The notes under the pieces are model-generated. The model did not search any database and was not told the DNA's origin. It saw only the letters and a program-made list of their open reading frames with translations. Shown here one piece after another: positions 34,262 through 45,147 of a stretch of DNA of 64,000 nt. The stretch covers positions 105,729,266-105,793,265 of the forward strand of contig NC_073744.1 in NCBI RefSeq assembly GCF_029784135.1, given 5' to 3'. The number at the start of each line of letters is the position of its first letter. Position 1 is the first letter of the stretch. Source of the DNA: Toxorhynchites rutilus septentrionalis. Taxonomy: Eukaryota > Arthropoda > Insecta > Diptera > Culicidae. The translations under genes were made by a program, and so were the position numbers.

Positions 34262-34690
34262 GAGTACAATAGTACTCGCTGCTTGCATTTCTATGCCAAT
34301 TTCCCCTGGCTCCATGGTTTTGAAATCTGTGTTAGGGAAACATTCCGATTTGCAGAAACGCATGCGAGTACAAAAGTACCCGCGGCTCACATCTATTTTG
34401 CAATGCCGATTTTCTCATGCTTCATGATTTTAAAGTCTGTGTTAGGGAAACATTCCAATTTGCAGAAACGCAAACGAGTACAAAAGTACCCACTGCTTGC
34501 ATCTAATTTGCTATGCCAATTTCCCCTGGTTCCATGTTTTTAAAGTCTGTGTTAGGGAAACATTCCGAATTCCGGAAACGCAAGCGAGTACAAAAGTACC
34601 TACAGCTTGAATCTGTTTTGCAATATTGATTTCCCCCAGGCTTCATGGTTTCGAAGTCTGTGTTAGGGAAACATCCATCCATTCCAGCGA
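34262..34690. repeat. ~107-bp tandem repeat array of the Helentron-like family (copy C)
   Basis: Four units start with GAGTACAAWAGTAC at 34262, 34366, 34476 and 34586, giving spacings of 104, 110 and 110 bases. Each contains CYATGGTTTTGAAATCTGTG-like sequence and TTAGGGAAACATTCC. It is homologous to the array in copy B. Confidence 0.8.
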
Positions 34691-34719
34691 TCGTACCTCA
34701 ATCGTTGCGCAATTATAAC

Positions 34720-34765
34720 TGAGTGGATTTCCGAGCGGCACTCGCTTATATACCGATTGGTGTGA
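34720..34765 (-). promoter_or_regulatory. Core-promoter-like module in copy C
   Basis: On the minus strand: CACCAATCGG, TATATAAGCGAG and CACTCAGT, in the same order and spacing as at 16621-16666 and in copy D, with scattered substitutions between copies outside the boxes. Confidence 0.4.
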
Positions 34766-35260
34766 TTTCAGTAGCCTGTTTTGAAAATAATTTTAGGGCT
34801 ACTGAAACAAATTTTTGGATCAAACAGTAACAAGCATATAACGCGTAGACATTTAATCTGTCGAATGAATTGTTTATCATACTATTTCGTTCAGTTGTTT
34901 AGGAGCTCAAAATCTCGTTCTCCGGTGTAACGCTTTCGTTTTCGAAAGTTTGAACTTACACTCCAGTATAGAAATGAAAGACGTAGTTCTACGTCAAAAA
35001 CGTGGTGCACGTCGGCCACGTGACGTATATCTGACCAAGTATCCTGCTAGCGCAATGATGTTTGAATTGGTGGCTTCCGATGGAGAAAAAGGAGCCCGGT
35101 GTTCATTCCAGCAAACCTCAGACAAACATTGACCCGAACATGAAGAGGAATGGATCCAGGCTACATTATTGGGACCTGTCGTGCGTTCCGCTAGCGTCTG
35201 GAGGCCGTAATTGCAGCAAGTCGAAACTCGACCGATAATCAACATAGTTGAAGACTTTCA

Positions 35261-35785
35261 GACACATCCCCTTTTTAAATAAATAAAAAAAATCTAAATT
35301 TTTGAGAATTTTTTAAATTTTCACATTGCAGGTGCAAATGTTATTACGCATCACCATAATACGGTATTATGGTTCATCATGTGCTTTTTGACCCAAATAT
35401 GACAAATCTATCTTTTCTCAATCGATCTAATCTCTTAAAACCATCACATGAGTGAGAAGAAACATTTTAAATCAATGCATCATTTAAATGTTCGTTAAGA
35501 GCACTCTTTGATTCTGACAATATCGTAAGTTGTGTTTACAGTCCTTAAAGTTTACAGTTTGTTCATTTTTATTGAACGAATTCAACATAATTTTCCAGCA
35601 ACGTCGATGTCTGCGTGGTTTGCTCTTCAGAATTTTACTAGAGAATAGCATATTGTAATGCATCGGAATCCGGACACTTAAGCGCATGCGATAATAACTT
35701 CAACTACTAACAAATATTGACATACCGTAGCATGAAAAATTAGTGTTCCTATAGAATTAGATCATTCATCAAGAAATCATAAGAA
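35261..35785. other. Unassigned AT-rich segment
   Basis: No coding match on either strand. The stretch CATCGGAATCCGGACACTTA at 35660 resembles the subterminal motif of the CAGTAATG-type palindromic element at 61992, so a decayed relative may lie here. ATAAGG at 35786-35791 is the left target duplication of the BEL element. Confidence 0.35.
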
Positions 35786-35791
35786 ATAAGG

Positions 35792-36221
35792 TGTTGCCGC
35801 AAGTCTACCGATCTACTACATCCACGATGGATCTGGTCACCCGGTATCTGGAAACGACGCTTCAAACGGAAACGTCACCTGTCAGAGAGAATGATCGTGA
35901 CGCAGGGTCGACCAGATCCGGCTGAATTGTACGATCGACCACATTGATCCTGGCGTTAAGTGAAGCGGAGTGAATTTATTTAATTAATTTATTACTACCT
36001 AAAAGTAATTTTTTCCTACCATCCCACTTCCGTGGCGATAATTAATTATTCTATGTAGTGCGGTTTCTAACCCTCAAAATTGGATTAATGCACTAAATTG
36101 TAAGATGCCTAATATACTTAAATTCGTTATTAAAACCTAATTATAACTTCTTTCTGCAGCTTTGAAGCAGAATAATACATGCTATCAAACATTAGTGAAC
36201 GGGGTTTTACTTCCGCCAACA
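35792..36221 (+). repeat. BEL-1 5' LTR
   Basis: TG start and CA end. Compared with the 3' LTR it lacks about 60 bp in the middle and has a scrambled segment near 35850. The gag ATG (36179) lies inside this LTR, 43 bases before its end. Confidence 0.75.
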
Positions 36222-38200
36222 ATTCTTCAAAGAATTTAAGCCAGACAACGCCGGATGATACTCCACCCACTCCGGGAGTTGTTAAATGCGTGGCCTGCGA
36301 TGAGAAAGGATCCCGCAACTTTGTCCAATGTGACAAATGCAAATCCTGGTGGCATTTCGAATGCGCTGGCGTCGATGCCTCGGTGAGCGACCGGGAGTGA
36401 AAGTGTACTCAGTGCGAAATCGCCCTAAGCGAATCGGGTAAAAGCAGCAAATCCAGCCGAAGCAAATCCTCTGTTGCTGACGATATAAAACGGTTGAAGC
36501 GACAGCAAGAGATTGAGCGGAAGCAGGTCGAGCTGGATATGAAGAGGAGGTTTCTGCAACAGGAGCAGGAATTGCTGAACAAGGCCAAAGTAGCTGACGA
36601 AACCAGAAGCTAGAACTTTCGGATTAGTCAACGAGGACGCGATCATCGTGTGCAACAGTGGTTGAACAAGACTCCTAATGGTGATGAAGAAGGTGTGGTA
36701 GGTGGAGAACCATTACCAGCTGCCTCGCACACCAAAACCAGTGGTCAACAACTACCCTCCGGCACCGGCGATCAGCAGACAGACCCAAAGACGACGAAGT
36801 CCGGCAACCATTGCAAATCCGCGAAACCCGCGATGAAGTGATCGAATTGCGAGCGCAGCTGGCGCTTTGTATGCAGCGAATGGACCAGGTTATTAGCCAG
36901 CAGTCGGCGAACCAGGTACCACGACAGCCCCCGATAAGTGTGCCCATGTCTACAGGTGCCATTCCTAAGACATATCCTAACCATGAACAGCTAAGTAGAC
37001 ATCAAGCACCCCTACCCGCTGGAAATAAAGGCAGATCCAGATTGTTTGACAGGATAAGTCCTTCCACAACCAATCAATACAATCGTCGCCCATCTCTATG
37101 TGAACCACACAGAAACTCGCTTCAAGCTTTTGCGACTGGCCCCATATGGGAAACAATCCTCCTCCAAACCCTCAAGCTTTCCCCCCAAGGCACTCTCAAG
37201 CTTCCGCTATAGCCTCGCAACCAGGTCCAACATCGCAACAACTCGTAGCTCGGCAGTCTCTGGCTAGGGATTTGCCAACATTCACTGGGGATCCAGCAGA
37301 ATGGCCGATATTCATCTCCAGCTACAACTACACGACCGAAGCGTGCGGCTATACGGATGGTGAAAATATGGTCAGGCTGCAGCGTTGCCTGAAAGGCAGT
37401 GCGCTCGAAAGCGTAAGAAGTCGGCTCGTGATACCCCGTACGGTCCCACAGGTCATCGAGACACTGCAAATGCGATATGGACGTCCGGAAATCCTCATAG
37501 ATGCTTTGCTCCAGAAAGTTCGGTCAATTCCACCCCGAGATCGGACCGGCTTGAGGGACTCATCGATTACGGGACTGCGATTGAAGCACTGTGCGACCAC
37601 ATCGTAGCAGCGAACGAGCTGACCCATTTGTCGAACCCTACACTGCTTCAAGAACTAGTAGCCAAGTACAGACGTGGTGTTGGTAACGTAGACCTGACAA
37701 CGTTCTGTGCTTACATGCAGCAAGTGGTCGAGGATGCCACGAGCGTGCATTCGTTTGAGTCAGACGTAAGAAGGACGCAAGGAAGAGAGCAGAGAAAGGA
37801 CAAAGTGAAGCAGAAAAGTTACGTCCATCAACATGCGTCCGGAACTTCCGGCTTATCCGAAGCAGCTGAGCAAAAGCCGGCCGACAAGTTTCAATGCGTA
37901 AACTGCAGCAAGCAAGGACATCGCATTAAGGATTGCGGAGAGTTTAGGACTCTCAGCATCGATAACCGTTTGCGGAGAATTCGTTCGTTGGGTGTCTGCC
38001 AAAACAGCCTTTTCAGGCATGGCCGACGTTCCTGCCGAACTGTTACACGTTGTGGAATATTCGGCAGCCCGCAGCCGCTCTGCCTGCGATGGACGGCGAA
38101 CACCTCTCGGACCGAGAAATCTTCAATGAGTGTGTCCATCTCCATCTCTGGAGAAGGCAAGGTAAGGAAACACCAAATCGTTAGAGCGCGAACGGTTGAG
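36179..38200 (+). pseudogene. gag: BEL-1 gag with N-terminal PHD-type zinc finger and zinc knuckle
   Basis: 36179 opens MLSNISERGFTSANNSSKNL, then a C4HC3 finger: KCVACDEKG, VQCDKCKSWWHFEC and, after one TGA in place of a likely Trp (36398-36400), KCTQCE. A coiled coil follows (KRLKRQQEIERKQVELDMKR). From 37146 comes the gag core typical of BEL (LPTFTGDPAEWPIFISSYNY, MVRLQRCLKGSALESVRSRL), shifting frame near 37550 to HLSNPTLLQELVAKYRRGVG. A knuckle CVNCSKQGHRIKDC lies near 37900. The retroviral-like protease that should come next has lost its catalytic N-terminal part; only the distal part remains (ILIGLDQLSLALPLKIREGD, SKTMLGWCVYG-like). Confidence 0.8.
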
Positions 38201-39936
38201 AGTTTGAATATACCAACGCAAAGCTTCAATTTGGAGGAGGCAGTGAAACGCTTCGAATACTTGATGTACTTGCCTCTGCAGAGTTACCAGAATACTACGC
38301 CTAGGATTCTGATTGGACTGGACCAGCTGTCGTTGGCCCTGCCGTTGAAGATCAGGGAAGGAGATAGATCCGGTCCCGTCGCAGCCAAAACCATGCTTGG
38401 CTGGTGCGTTTACGGTCAGCAGCAAGAGCAACAGAGCGCCAGTTTCCACATATGTGGATGCACGCATAATGAAGAGCTCCACGAAACGTTGAAGCAGTTT
38501 TTCACTGTAGAAGAAGTCGGAACCGTCAGCTCTTCCCTTTCGACGTTGGATCAGCGAGCCCAGCAGCTACTGGAGCAAACAACCAAGCAAGTCGGAGACC
38601 ATTTCGAGACCGTTGTGGGACAACGACTACATCGAGCTTCCAGACAGCCATGTCGTTGAGCCGAATGAAGTGTTTGGAGCGTCGTATGGAGCGAGATCTG
38701 ACTCTCAAGGAGAAGGTACATCAGAAGATACGGGAGTACGTGTCCAAGGATTACGCACATGTAGCGACGGACGAAGAACTGGAGACCCCCGACCCCAGAC
38801 GAGTCTGGTATTTGCCGATAGGGGCAGTGACGAATCCATGGAAACCAGACAAGATCCGCATCATCTGGGACGCGATGGTAGATGGAACATCTTTAAACAG
38901 CCTAGATGGCTGAAGGGTCCGGATCAACTGTCGGCGCTGCCTGCCGTTTTGTTCAAATTCCGGTAATTCGGGATAGCGATGAACGCTGACGTGCAAGTAT
39001 GTTTCATCAGCTTCGGATGGCGGCACGAGATAAACAGTCGTTACGCTTCCTGTTCCGTTTCGATCCAACGCAGCCTCCCATAATCTACGTTATGGACGTA
39101 GCCACGTTCGGAGCGACCTGCTCACCGGCCTCGGTACAGTTCGTGAAGAACTTGAATGAAGGGTCCGGATCAACTGTCGGCGCTGCCTGCCGTTTTGTTC
39201 AAATTCCGGTAATTCGGGATAGCGATGAACGCTGACGTGCAAGTATGTTTCATCAGCTTCGGATGGCGGCACGAGATAAACAGTTGTTACGCTTCCTGTT
39301 CCGTTTCGATCCAACGCAGCCTCCCATAATCTACGTTATGGACGTAGCCACGTTCGGAGCGACCTGCTCACCGGCCTCGGTACAGTTCGTGAAGAACTTG
39401 AATGCCAAGGAACATGCCCAGCAATACCCTCAGGCTGCGCAGCGGATAGTCGACAACCACTACGTCGATGACTATCTCGACAGCTTCGGGGATGAAAAGG
39501 AAGCGAAGAAGATTGCAGCAGAGGTGGGTACCATCCATCGCCAGGGTGGCTTCGTCTTGAGGAATTGGAACTCGAACAGCAAAGCAATACTAGAGTGTCT
39601 GGGGGAACCTGGGACCAACGAGGGCGAGAACATCAACCTGGTCGACAAGCAGCACACTGAGAGGGTTCTCGGAATGCTATGGATGCCAGCGACTGACGAA
39701 CTCTGCTTCTCGACACACATGAGCGAGGAGATACGCGTACTTATCGAGAGCGGTACTCGTCCAACGAAACGAGAGGTGTTGCGCTGTGTGATGACAGTAT
39801 TCGACCCATTGGGACTGCTAGCAACGTTCCTGATTCACGGCAAAGTACTCATCCAGGAGTTGTGGCACACTGGAATCAACTGGGACGAGCAAATCCAGGA
39901 CACTGAGTTGAATCGCTGGCGAGAGTGGGTACAGAT
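38201..39936 (+). pseudogene. pol: BEL-1 reverse transcriptase region
   Basis: After the protease remnant, RT begins LTLKEKVHQKIREYVSKDYA, VWYLPIGAVTNPWKPDKIRI and LKGPDQLSALPAVLFKFR. MFHQLRMAARDKQ, YVMDVATFGATCSPASVQFV and the catalytic VDDYLDSF (39460-39480) follow. A 246-bp direct tandem duplication (38911-39402) repeats part of this domain, and there is a stop near 38911. The frame then runs to WREWVQ at 39936, where the I-clade insertion starts. Confidence 0.8.
38911..39402 (+). repeat. 246-bp tandem duplication inside BEL-1 RT
   Basis: Units 38911-39156 and 39157-39402 both begin TGAAGGGTCCGGATCAACTG. I noticed only one difference (CAGTCG against CAGTTG near 39030/39280), so the duplication is recent compared with the decayed element around it. 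246 is a multiple of three, giving 82 extra codons. Confidence 0.9.
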
Positions 39937-40966
39937 TTTTTTTATCCAAAATATATATTTTATTAAGGCTCATATGGCGTCAGCCTCACGGGGCCGGGAG
40001 TTCAATATTTTGACAATGTTTGCTTAGACTATGTTAGTAATATGTAACCGATTACTCGCGGTTGACTCGAGGTTAGTATTACAAGTGTTCTCATAATTGG
40101 TATGTCGCAGTCTTCGATGCTCTGTACGTGTGCCCGACACGGGATGCTTCTTATTGGGATGCAGCTGACCATTAATCAGCAACGCCCCTCTAGTCTGTAC
40201 CCCATATCTAGCGTGGTGCGTCTTTCTCGACTCGAGGAATCCAGGATAGAATGGTCACTAGCCGGCGCAATCATCAGCTCGTGTAGAGTTGTTATGAGCG
40301 GTACAACCTTTGGCTCTTGTTGAATAATCAGTGGACTGCACAACCTTCGGCCCGTGCATCTGTAAAGAGTGTGTGTATGTATTGCCGCGACTAAGTAAAA
40401 GTTTATCGATCGGATAGGAGGGATATGAAACGGGGACACAACAAAGGAAACATCATTAAACGTTGACATCGGCGTTTCTGAGGAGCAGGTATAGATGAAA
40501 CAGAAGATCAGAATCCCGGCTACCTAAGATATCCCGGACGGGGATATCCGAATCTCTGCATTGTGCTCTCAGTGCTCTAGAGAGCTGAGAGCGAGCAGCA
40601 TGGAACCGGATACACGACCAGACAACATGCTCGATGTCGTGGTAGCCATCGCCACAATCACAAAGATTGTTTGCTGCGAGCCCAATGCGATAGAGATGCG
40701 CGTTTAGGTTGTAGTGATTGGGCATAAGCCGAGATATCACACGAATGAAATCACGACCTACATTCAATCCCTTGAACCATGCACTCGTCGAGACCTTAGG
40801 GATAATCGTGTGTAACCAACGACCGAACTCATCACCACTCCACATGCGCTGCCAACTTACGAGCGTATACTGACGAGGAATGTGGAAAAATTCATTATAA
40901 GCAATTTGCCTTTCAAAAAGTGTGCCTTCTCAAGCGCCCACCTTAGCTTATCGTGTCATCAGTACA
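39937..40966 (-). mobile_element. 5'-truncated I-clade insertion, 1030 bp, with 11-bp target duplication
   Basis: TGGGTACAGAT flanks both sides (39926-39936 and 40967-40977). The 3' end matches the full element (CCAAAATATATATTTTATTA, then AGGCTCATATGGCG). The coding end is in better shape here: 40845-40456 runs from FGRWLHTIIPKVSTSAWFKG to the stop after RNADVNV. The colinear match breaks at about 40948, followed by 18 bases of filler (TATCGTGTCATCAGTACA) before the target repeat. It interrupts BEL-1 pol between WREWVQ and MIQFIS. Confidence 0.9.
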
Positions 40967-43087
40967 TGGGTACAGATGATCCAGTTCATTTCAACAATTC
41001 GCATTCCGAGATGCTACTTCGAAGAAGCGACGAATTCCACCTACGAAAACGCACAGCTACATGCGTTCGTTGACGCAAGTCCAGCGGCGTATTGCTGCGT
41101 TGTATATCTACGCGTGATGAACTCCGCTGGTTCCGGAGTGTGTGTAGTGGTTGCAGCGAAGACGAAAGTGACACCGTTAAAGCCCATGTCCATATCCAGG
41201 CCCGAGCTGCAGGGTTGTGCACTCGGTGCGCGGATTCTGAAGTTCGTCCAGGAAAACCATACAATTCCCATCACGAAACGCTACTTGTGGACGGACAACA
41301 CTACGGCGCTTTCCTGGATCCGGGCGGATCCACGCAACTATCGACCGTTCGTTGCCCACAGAGTAGTTGAGATTCTGGAGACTACCAATGCGGAGGAGTG
41401 GAGATACGTGCCCGGCCGATGAATTGACCAAGTGGGGAAAAGGCCCATATTTCAGTACTGATAGCCACTGGTTCTCGGGACCAGAGTTCCTGCAACACCC
41501 AGAAGACTCATGGCCGATTTCACCAGCGATGCCCAGCGTCGAGACGGAGGAGATACGAGCTTCTGTCCTGTTCCACCTCGCGTACGAGCCAGTCATCCAG
41601 TTCGAAAGGTTCTCCAAATGGGAGAGATTACATCGCACTGTTGCCTACATGCTGCGCTTTGTCAACAATATCAGCAGAGAGCGTAGCAAAATATCCGGTG
41701 ATTTGCAACAGGAGGAGTTCCAGGCAGCAGAAGCGGTGATCATGCAACAGGTGCAGTGGCAATCGTTTCCGGATGAGATGGTGATCCTCACGAAAAATAA
41801 ATCGGTGGCGCGAGGTGACATGCAACCAATTCCTAAAAGCAGCTCCCTGTACAAACTTGTTCCAAGCCTGGACGAAAATGGAGTCATGCGGTAGACAGGA
41901 CGTATTGGGGCAGCCAAGCAAGCATCCTACAATCTGCGATACCCGGTGATCCTTCCCAAGAGAAGTGAGATAACTTCGCTCGTGGTAGACCTGTTCCACC
42001 GGAAGTACAAACACGCGAACGGCCGTTCAGCTTCAGTTGGTTGGACTATTTCGGATCGGTCTTGGTGAAGCAAGGCAGAGCCAGCGTGAAGAGGTGGGTT
42101 GCCCTCTTTACCTGCCTCACGGTACGCGCGGTCCACCTTGAGGTCGTGAATAGCCTGACGACTTCATCCTGCATTTCCGCTGTCAGAAGGTTCATCGGCC
42201 GTCGAGGGGCACCCGTTGAGATGTTTAGCGACAACGGGACCAACTTCCACGGCGCCGAACGACTACCTAGCAGCAAATCGCTACGGGGCTCTCCGAAACC
42301 TTCACCAGTTCGCAGTGCAAATGGTGCTTCATTCCGCCTGGGGCCCCACACATGGGCGGCGCCTGGGAAAGGATGGTTCAGTCAGTGAAGGCTGCAATGG
42401 GAGATGCTTACGGGGATGGGAAGCTTGATGAGGGAGGACTTGGGACTTTAGTTGTGGAGGCAGAGAGTATGGTTAACTCTAGGCCTCTGACGTATTTTTC
42501 GTTAGACTCGGATTAGGCGGAAGCTCTGACATCGAACCATTTTCTGCTCGGAAGTTCGAGTGAGGCAAAGGTACCGGGTAGAGGCATACGACATCAGCAG
42601 CGAAAGCTCCAGGAACTATGGGTGGAAATTCAGGACCAGCTGGACATCTTCTGGAAACGGTGGCTAAAAGAATACCTGCCGGTTATTCGCCGTCAGCCGA
42701 AGTGGTTTGAAGAAGCGGCGAAGGAGATCACGGAAGGTGATTTGGTTCTCATCACCGATGAAGCGTAGCGAGTGGATCAGAGGACGTGTAGAGCGAGCGA
42801 TTCGAGGATCGGATGGGCGTGTACGACAGGCGATCATGCGGACTGCCGGAGGACTCGTGCACAGACCGGTAACGAAGATAGCCTTGCTGGACGTCAAAAA
42901 GGACCGTGCAGTCTTGGCCGATGGCAAGATGCACCCGGCGGAGGATGTTGCCGCAAGTCTACCGATCTACTACATCCACGATGGATCTAGTCACGAAGCG
43001 ACGGAAACGTCACCCACTGTCAGAGAGAATGATCGTGACACAGGATCGATCGAGATCCAGAAGATCGAGAAGACCAGATCCGGCTGA
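40967..43087 (+). pseudogene. pol: BEL-1 RNase H, integrase and C-terminal domain
   Basis: RNase H: IPRCYFEEA, LHAFVDASPAAYCCVVYL, VVAAKTKVTPLKPMSISRPE and YLWTDNTTALSWI (to 41422). A short deletion precedes ADELTKWGKGPYFS, and the integrase N-terminal part follows (to 41894, stop). The core (42041-42388) has VKRWVALFTCLTVRAVHLEV and FSDNGTNFHGAE, i.e. the second catalytic Asp. The terminal domain (42707-43087) has GRVERAIRGSDGRVRQAIMR and PAEDVAASLPIYYI, as in other BEL pol ends. Stop at 43085-43087, 130 bases inside the 3' LTR. Confidence 0.8.
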
Positions 43088-43445
43088 ATTGTACGATCGA
43101 CATCATCGATCCTGGCGTTAAGTGAAGCGGAGTGAATTTATTTAATTAATTTATTACTACCTAAAAGTAATTTTTTTTCTACCGTATGAATTTGTTTAAT
43201 TGCCTAGTATAGTTTAGTTTATTAACCTACAATTTATTTTTCTAGATCCCATTTCCGTGGCGATAATTAATTATTTTATGAGTGCGGTTTCTAACCCCCA
43301 AAATTGAATTAATGCACTAAATTGTAAGATGCCTAATATACCTAAATTTGTTATTAAAACCTAATTATAACTACTTTCTGCAGCTTTGAAGCAGATAAAT
43401 ACATGCTATCAAACATTAGTGAACGGGGTTTTACTTCCGCCAACA
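42956..43445 (+). repeat. BEL-1 3' LTR
   Basis: TGTTGCCGC...CCGCCAACA, 490 bp, followed by ATAAGG. The first ~130 bases encode the end of pol; the last ~45 repeat the gag start. Confidence 0.8.
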
Positions 43446-43451
43446 TAAGGA

Positions 43452-45147
43452 ATAATGTAAGAAATCATGTTATAAATTTGAAATTTTCTTTATTGTGCCG
43501 TGATTTTTAATCCGGACACTTTTTTAATCATGATTTTAATTCCAGACACATGTTGTCAGCAGCATTTCTTCGAGAGAAATTATTCATTGGTTATTCTAAA
43601 ACTTATTAAATGCGTCATAAGTAGCAGCACTAAATGGAAACACTTTTAGTAAAAAAAAAGGTTTTTTAATAAATTTATAATTAATTGCATTTTCACAAGT
43701 CCATACAATGCATAATGGTCCAGGAAGCGAATTTAATTATCTAGACGAAAACTGTCTTCGACAAAGTTCTTACATATGATAGAGCGCTCATTTTCATGTT
43801 ATCAAAAATAAGGTGACCAAATCTTTAGGTGAAATAAAAAAATTAACATGTACCTATTAATCTATTCTCAGATGAGATGCTGAATCGGCGAGTTGACCAG
43901 ACTCAATTATATACTGATTCGATTATATACAATTTTAGTTTAGAAAAAAAATATGTTGACGTCGGACTACGTCTAACCGGAATAGATGTTTGAATCAATT
44001 AATAGAAAATATCTCTACGCATCTATCACAATTAATAAAATGTTTTTTTTCCTTGAGGTGAGCAATTGAATAACTGTAAAATGTCAAGCGCTATCTAAAC
44101 GCCCTAATTGCACCGTTTTGCTTAGCCCGATATACAGTTTCCCCAACACTGCCATCTAAACCAAGGTGCCTGGGGAAATTGGCATTGCAAATACATACAA
44201 GTTGGAGGAATTTTTGTTCCCACTGACATATGTTTTCTTACCAAGGTTTCTTACATTATGTGACGTTTGTTCAAATTATTTACTTACACAGCAAATATGT
44301 TGAATTCAATTGAATTCAAAAATTGTTTCATTCAATCAGTAATTTAATCAATGCAAACAAATGATTACTAAGTCAACGGTAGTCCCACGTAAACCTTGCG
44401 CTTATATCATAGATATAACCCATCCATTTTTTTATATTTTAAATTTGGTTCATTTGAAAAAACAGAAATATTTCAAAGTTAAGGTAAAAGTTAATTGGTT
44501 ATTATAAGTACAGTTGAGCAAAAATCGTAATTGAAGATTTTAATTGAAGAATCGCAGGGAATTGGTTAAAATGACATTGTAGCGAAATTAAGAAAGACAC
44601 AAGTTGGGTATCAAAAATGAAATTGTAGAGGATTTAAAACAGTTTAAACCAACTGAACTCGAAACAAGAAGGAAGATCAATAACTCTGTAATTGTTGAAA
44701 TTCGAACATATGCGTAGAAGGATATTTTTAAGTCATCTTCTGAATGTACTTTTCATTCCGGGTTGGTGAAACACAAATATTTATTTTGATATTTTACATT
44801 TTTTTGTCAACAGCTAGGTACTATGTTTGACACTACACTAAATTGATACAAAAGTAACTGTCAGTTACATTAATTCAACATGCAAAAAATTGCATGGTTT
44901 TGATACGATATTGAATGTAATGAAAAAGTGTCCGGATTAAAAAGCATCCGGATTCAAAAGCACTACTGTATCATCAACCTGTGCTACAACTGCAAATAGC
45001 TTTGAAATCGCGTGCCGTTTGGTTTCAGACTTCACCGAAGAAAAACAATCCTTTGCTTAACGTTTCAGTAACAGGAACACTTGAAAAAGCACCATACTTC
45101 CAATTGAACCTAAGCAATGAGAAAAAAGAGAGAGAAAAAAAAAGACG
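43452..45147. other. AT-rich spacer holding Helentron-like copy H and decayed palindromic-element ends
   Basis: Apart from copy H (43954-44425) I see no gene. GTGTCCGGATTAAAAAGCAT, then CCGGATTC, at 44927-44955 and CACTACTGTA at 44962 match the end of the CAGTAATG-type element at 61992. Related GGACACTT motifs occur at 43512-43560. A longer (~1.4 kb), decayed relative may therefore span 43.5-44.97 kb, with copy H inside it. Confidence 0.4.
43954..44425 (+). mobile_element. Helentron-like family copy H (short, opposite orientation)
   Basis: Read on the plus strand it starts TTGACGTCGGACTACGTCTA (43956) and continues ACCGGAATAGATG as in B and E. It has a single ~107-bp repeat unit (around 44140-44230), then AGTCCCACGTAAACCTTGCG and the hairpin CTTATATCATAGATATAACC (44401-44420), followed by a T-run. 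At 0.47 kb it is the smallest copy and shows the minimal architecture. Confidence 0.65.

Larger units (their letters stand above)
33780..34998 (-). mobile_element. Helentron-like family copy C
   Basis: The hairpin GGTTATATTTTGATATAACC is at 33783-33802, then CGCAAGGTGAACGTAGGACT. The opposite end GAAAGACGTAGTTCTACGTC is at 34976-34995, followed by AAAAA. Both edges fall in an interrupted transposase reading frame, which fixes the insertion. The interior has a ~95-bp partial duplication (33915-34130, GGATTCCTCCTCGRAAWTAC), a ~107-bp repeat array, and the TATA/Inr module at about 34720-34765. Confidence 0.65.
33600..35260 (+). pseudogene. Tc1/mariner-like transposase split by Helentron-like copy C
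   Basis: The left part (about 33600-33779) translates with shifts as ITNRIRELRVERCKQIRNFL and TVILFTDMSMFTNDPVSNSR, resembling the FTDEK(M/I)FT...PVSN block around the first catalytic Asp; here the residue after FTD is Met. The right part (35001-35260) continues RGARRPRDVYLTKYPASAMM and ELVASDGEK, the next conserved block. The Helentron-like element sits between PVK and RGARR. Both halves are heavily mutated. The family is not DD37E. Confidence 0.55.
35792..43445 (+). mobile_element. BEL/Pao LTR retrotransposon (BEL-1), both LTRs and target duplication
   Basis: The direct repeats 35792-36221 (430 bp) and 42956-43445 (490 bp) both start TGTTGCCGCAAGTC and end TTCCGCCAACA, so they have TG...CA ends with a short inverted terminus. 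ATAAGG flanks both sides (35786-35791 and 43446-43451). The LTRs differ by an indel of about 60 bp plus many substitutions, so the insertion is old. The internal region keeps the BEL order: gag, protease remnant, RT, RNase H, integrase and C-terminal domain, all frameshifted. A 1030-bp I-clade insertion interrupts pol. Confidence 0.85.
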
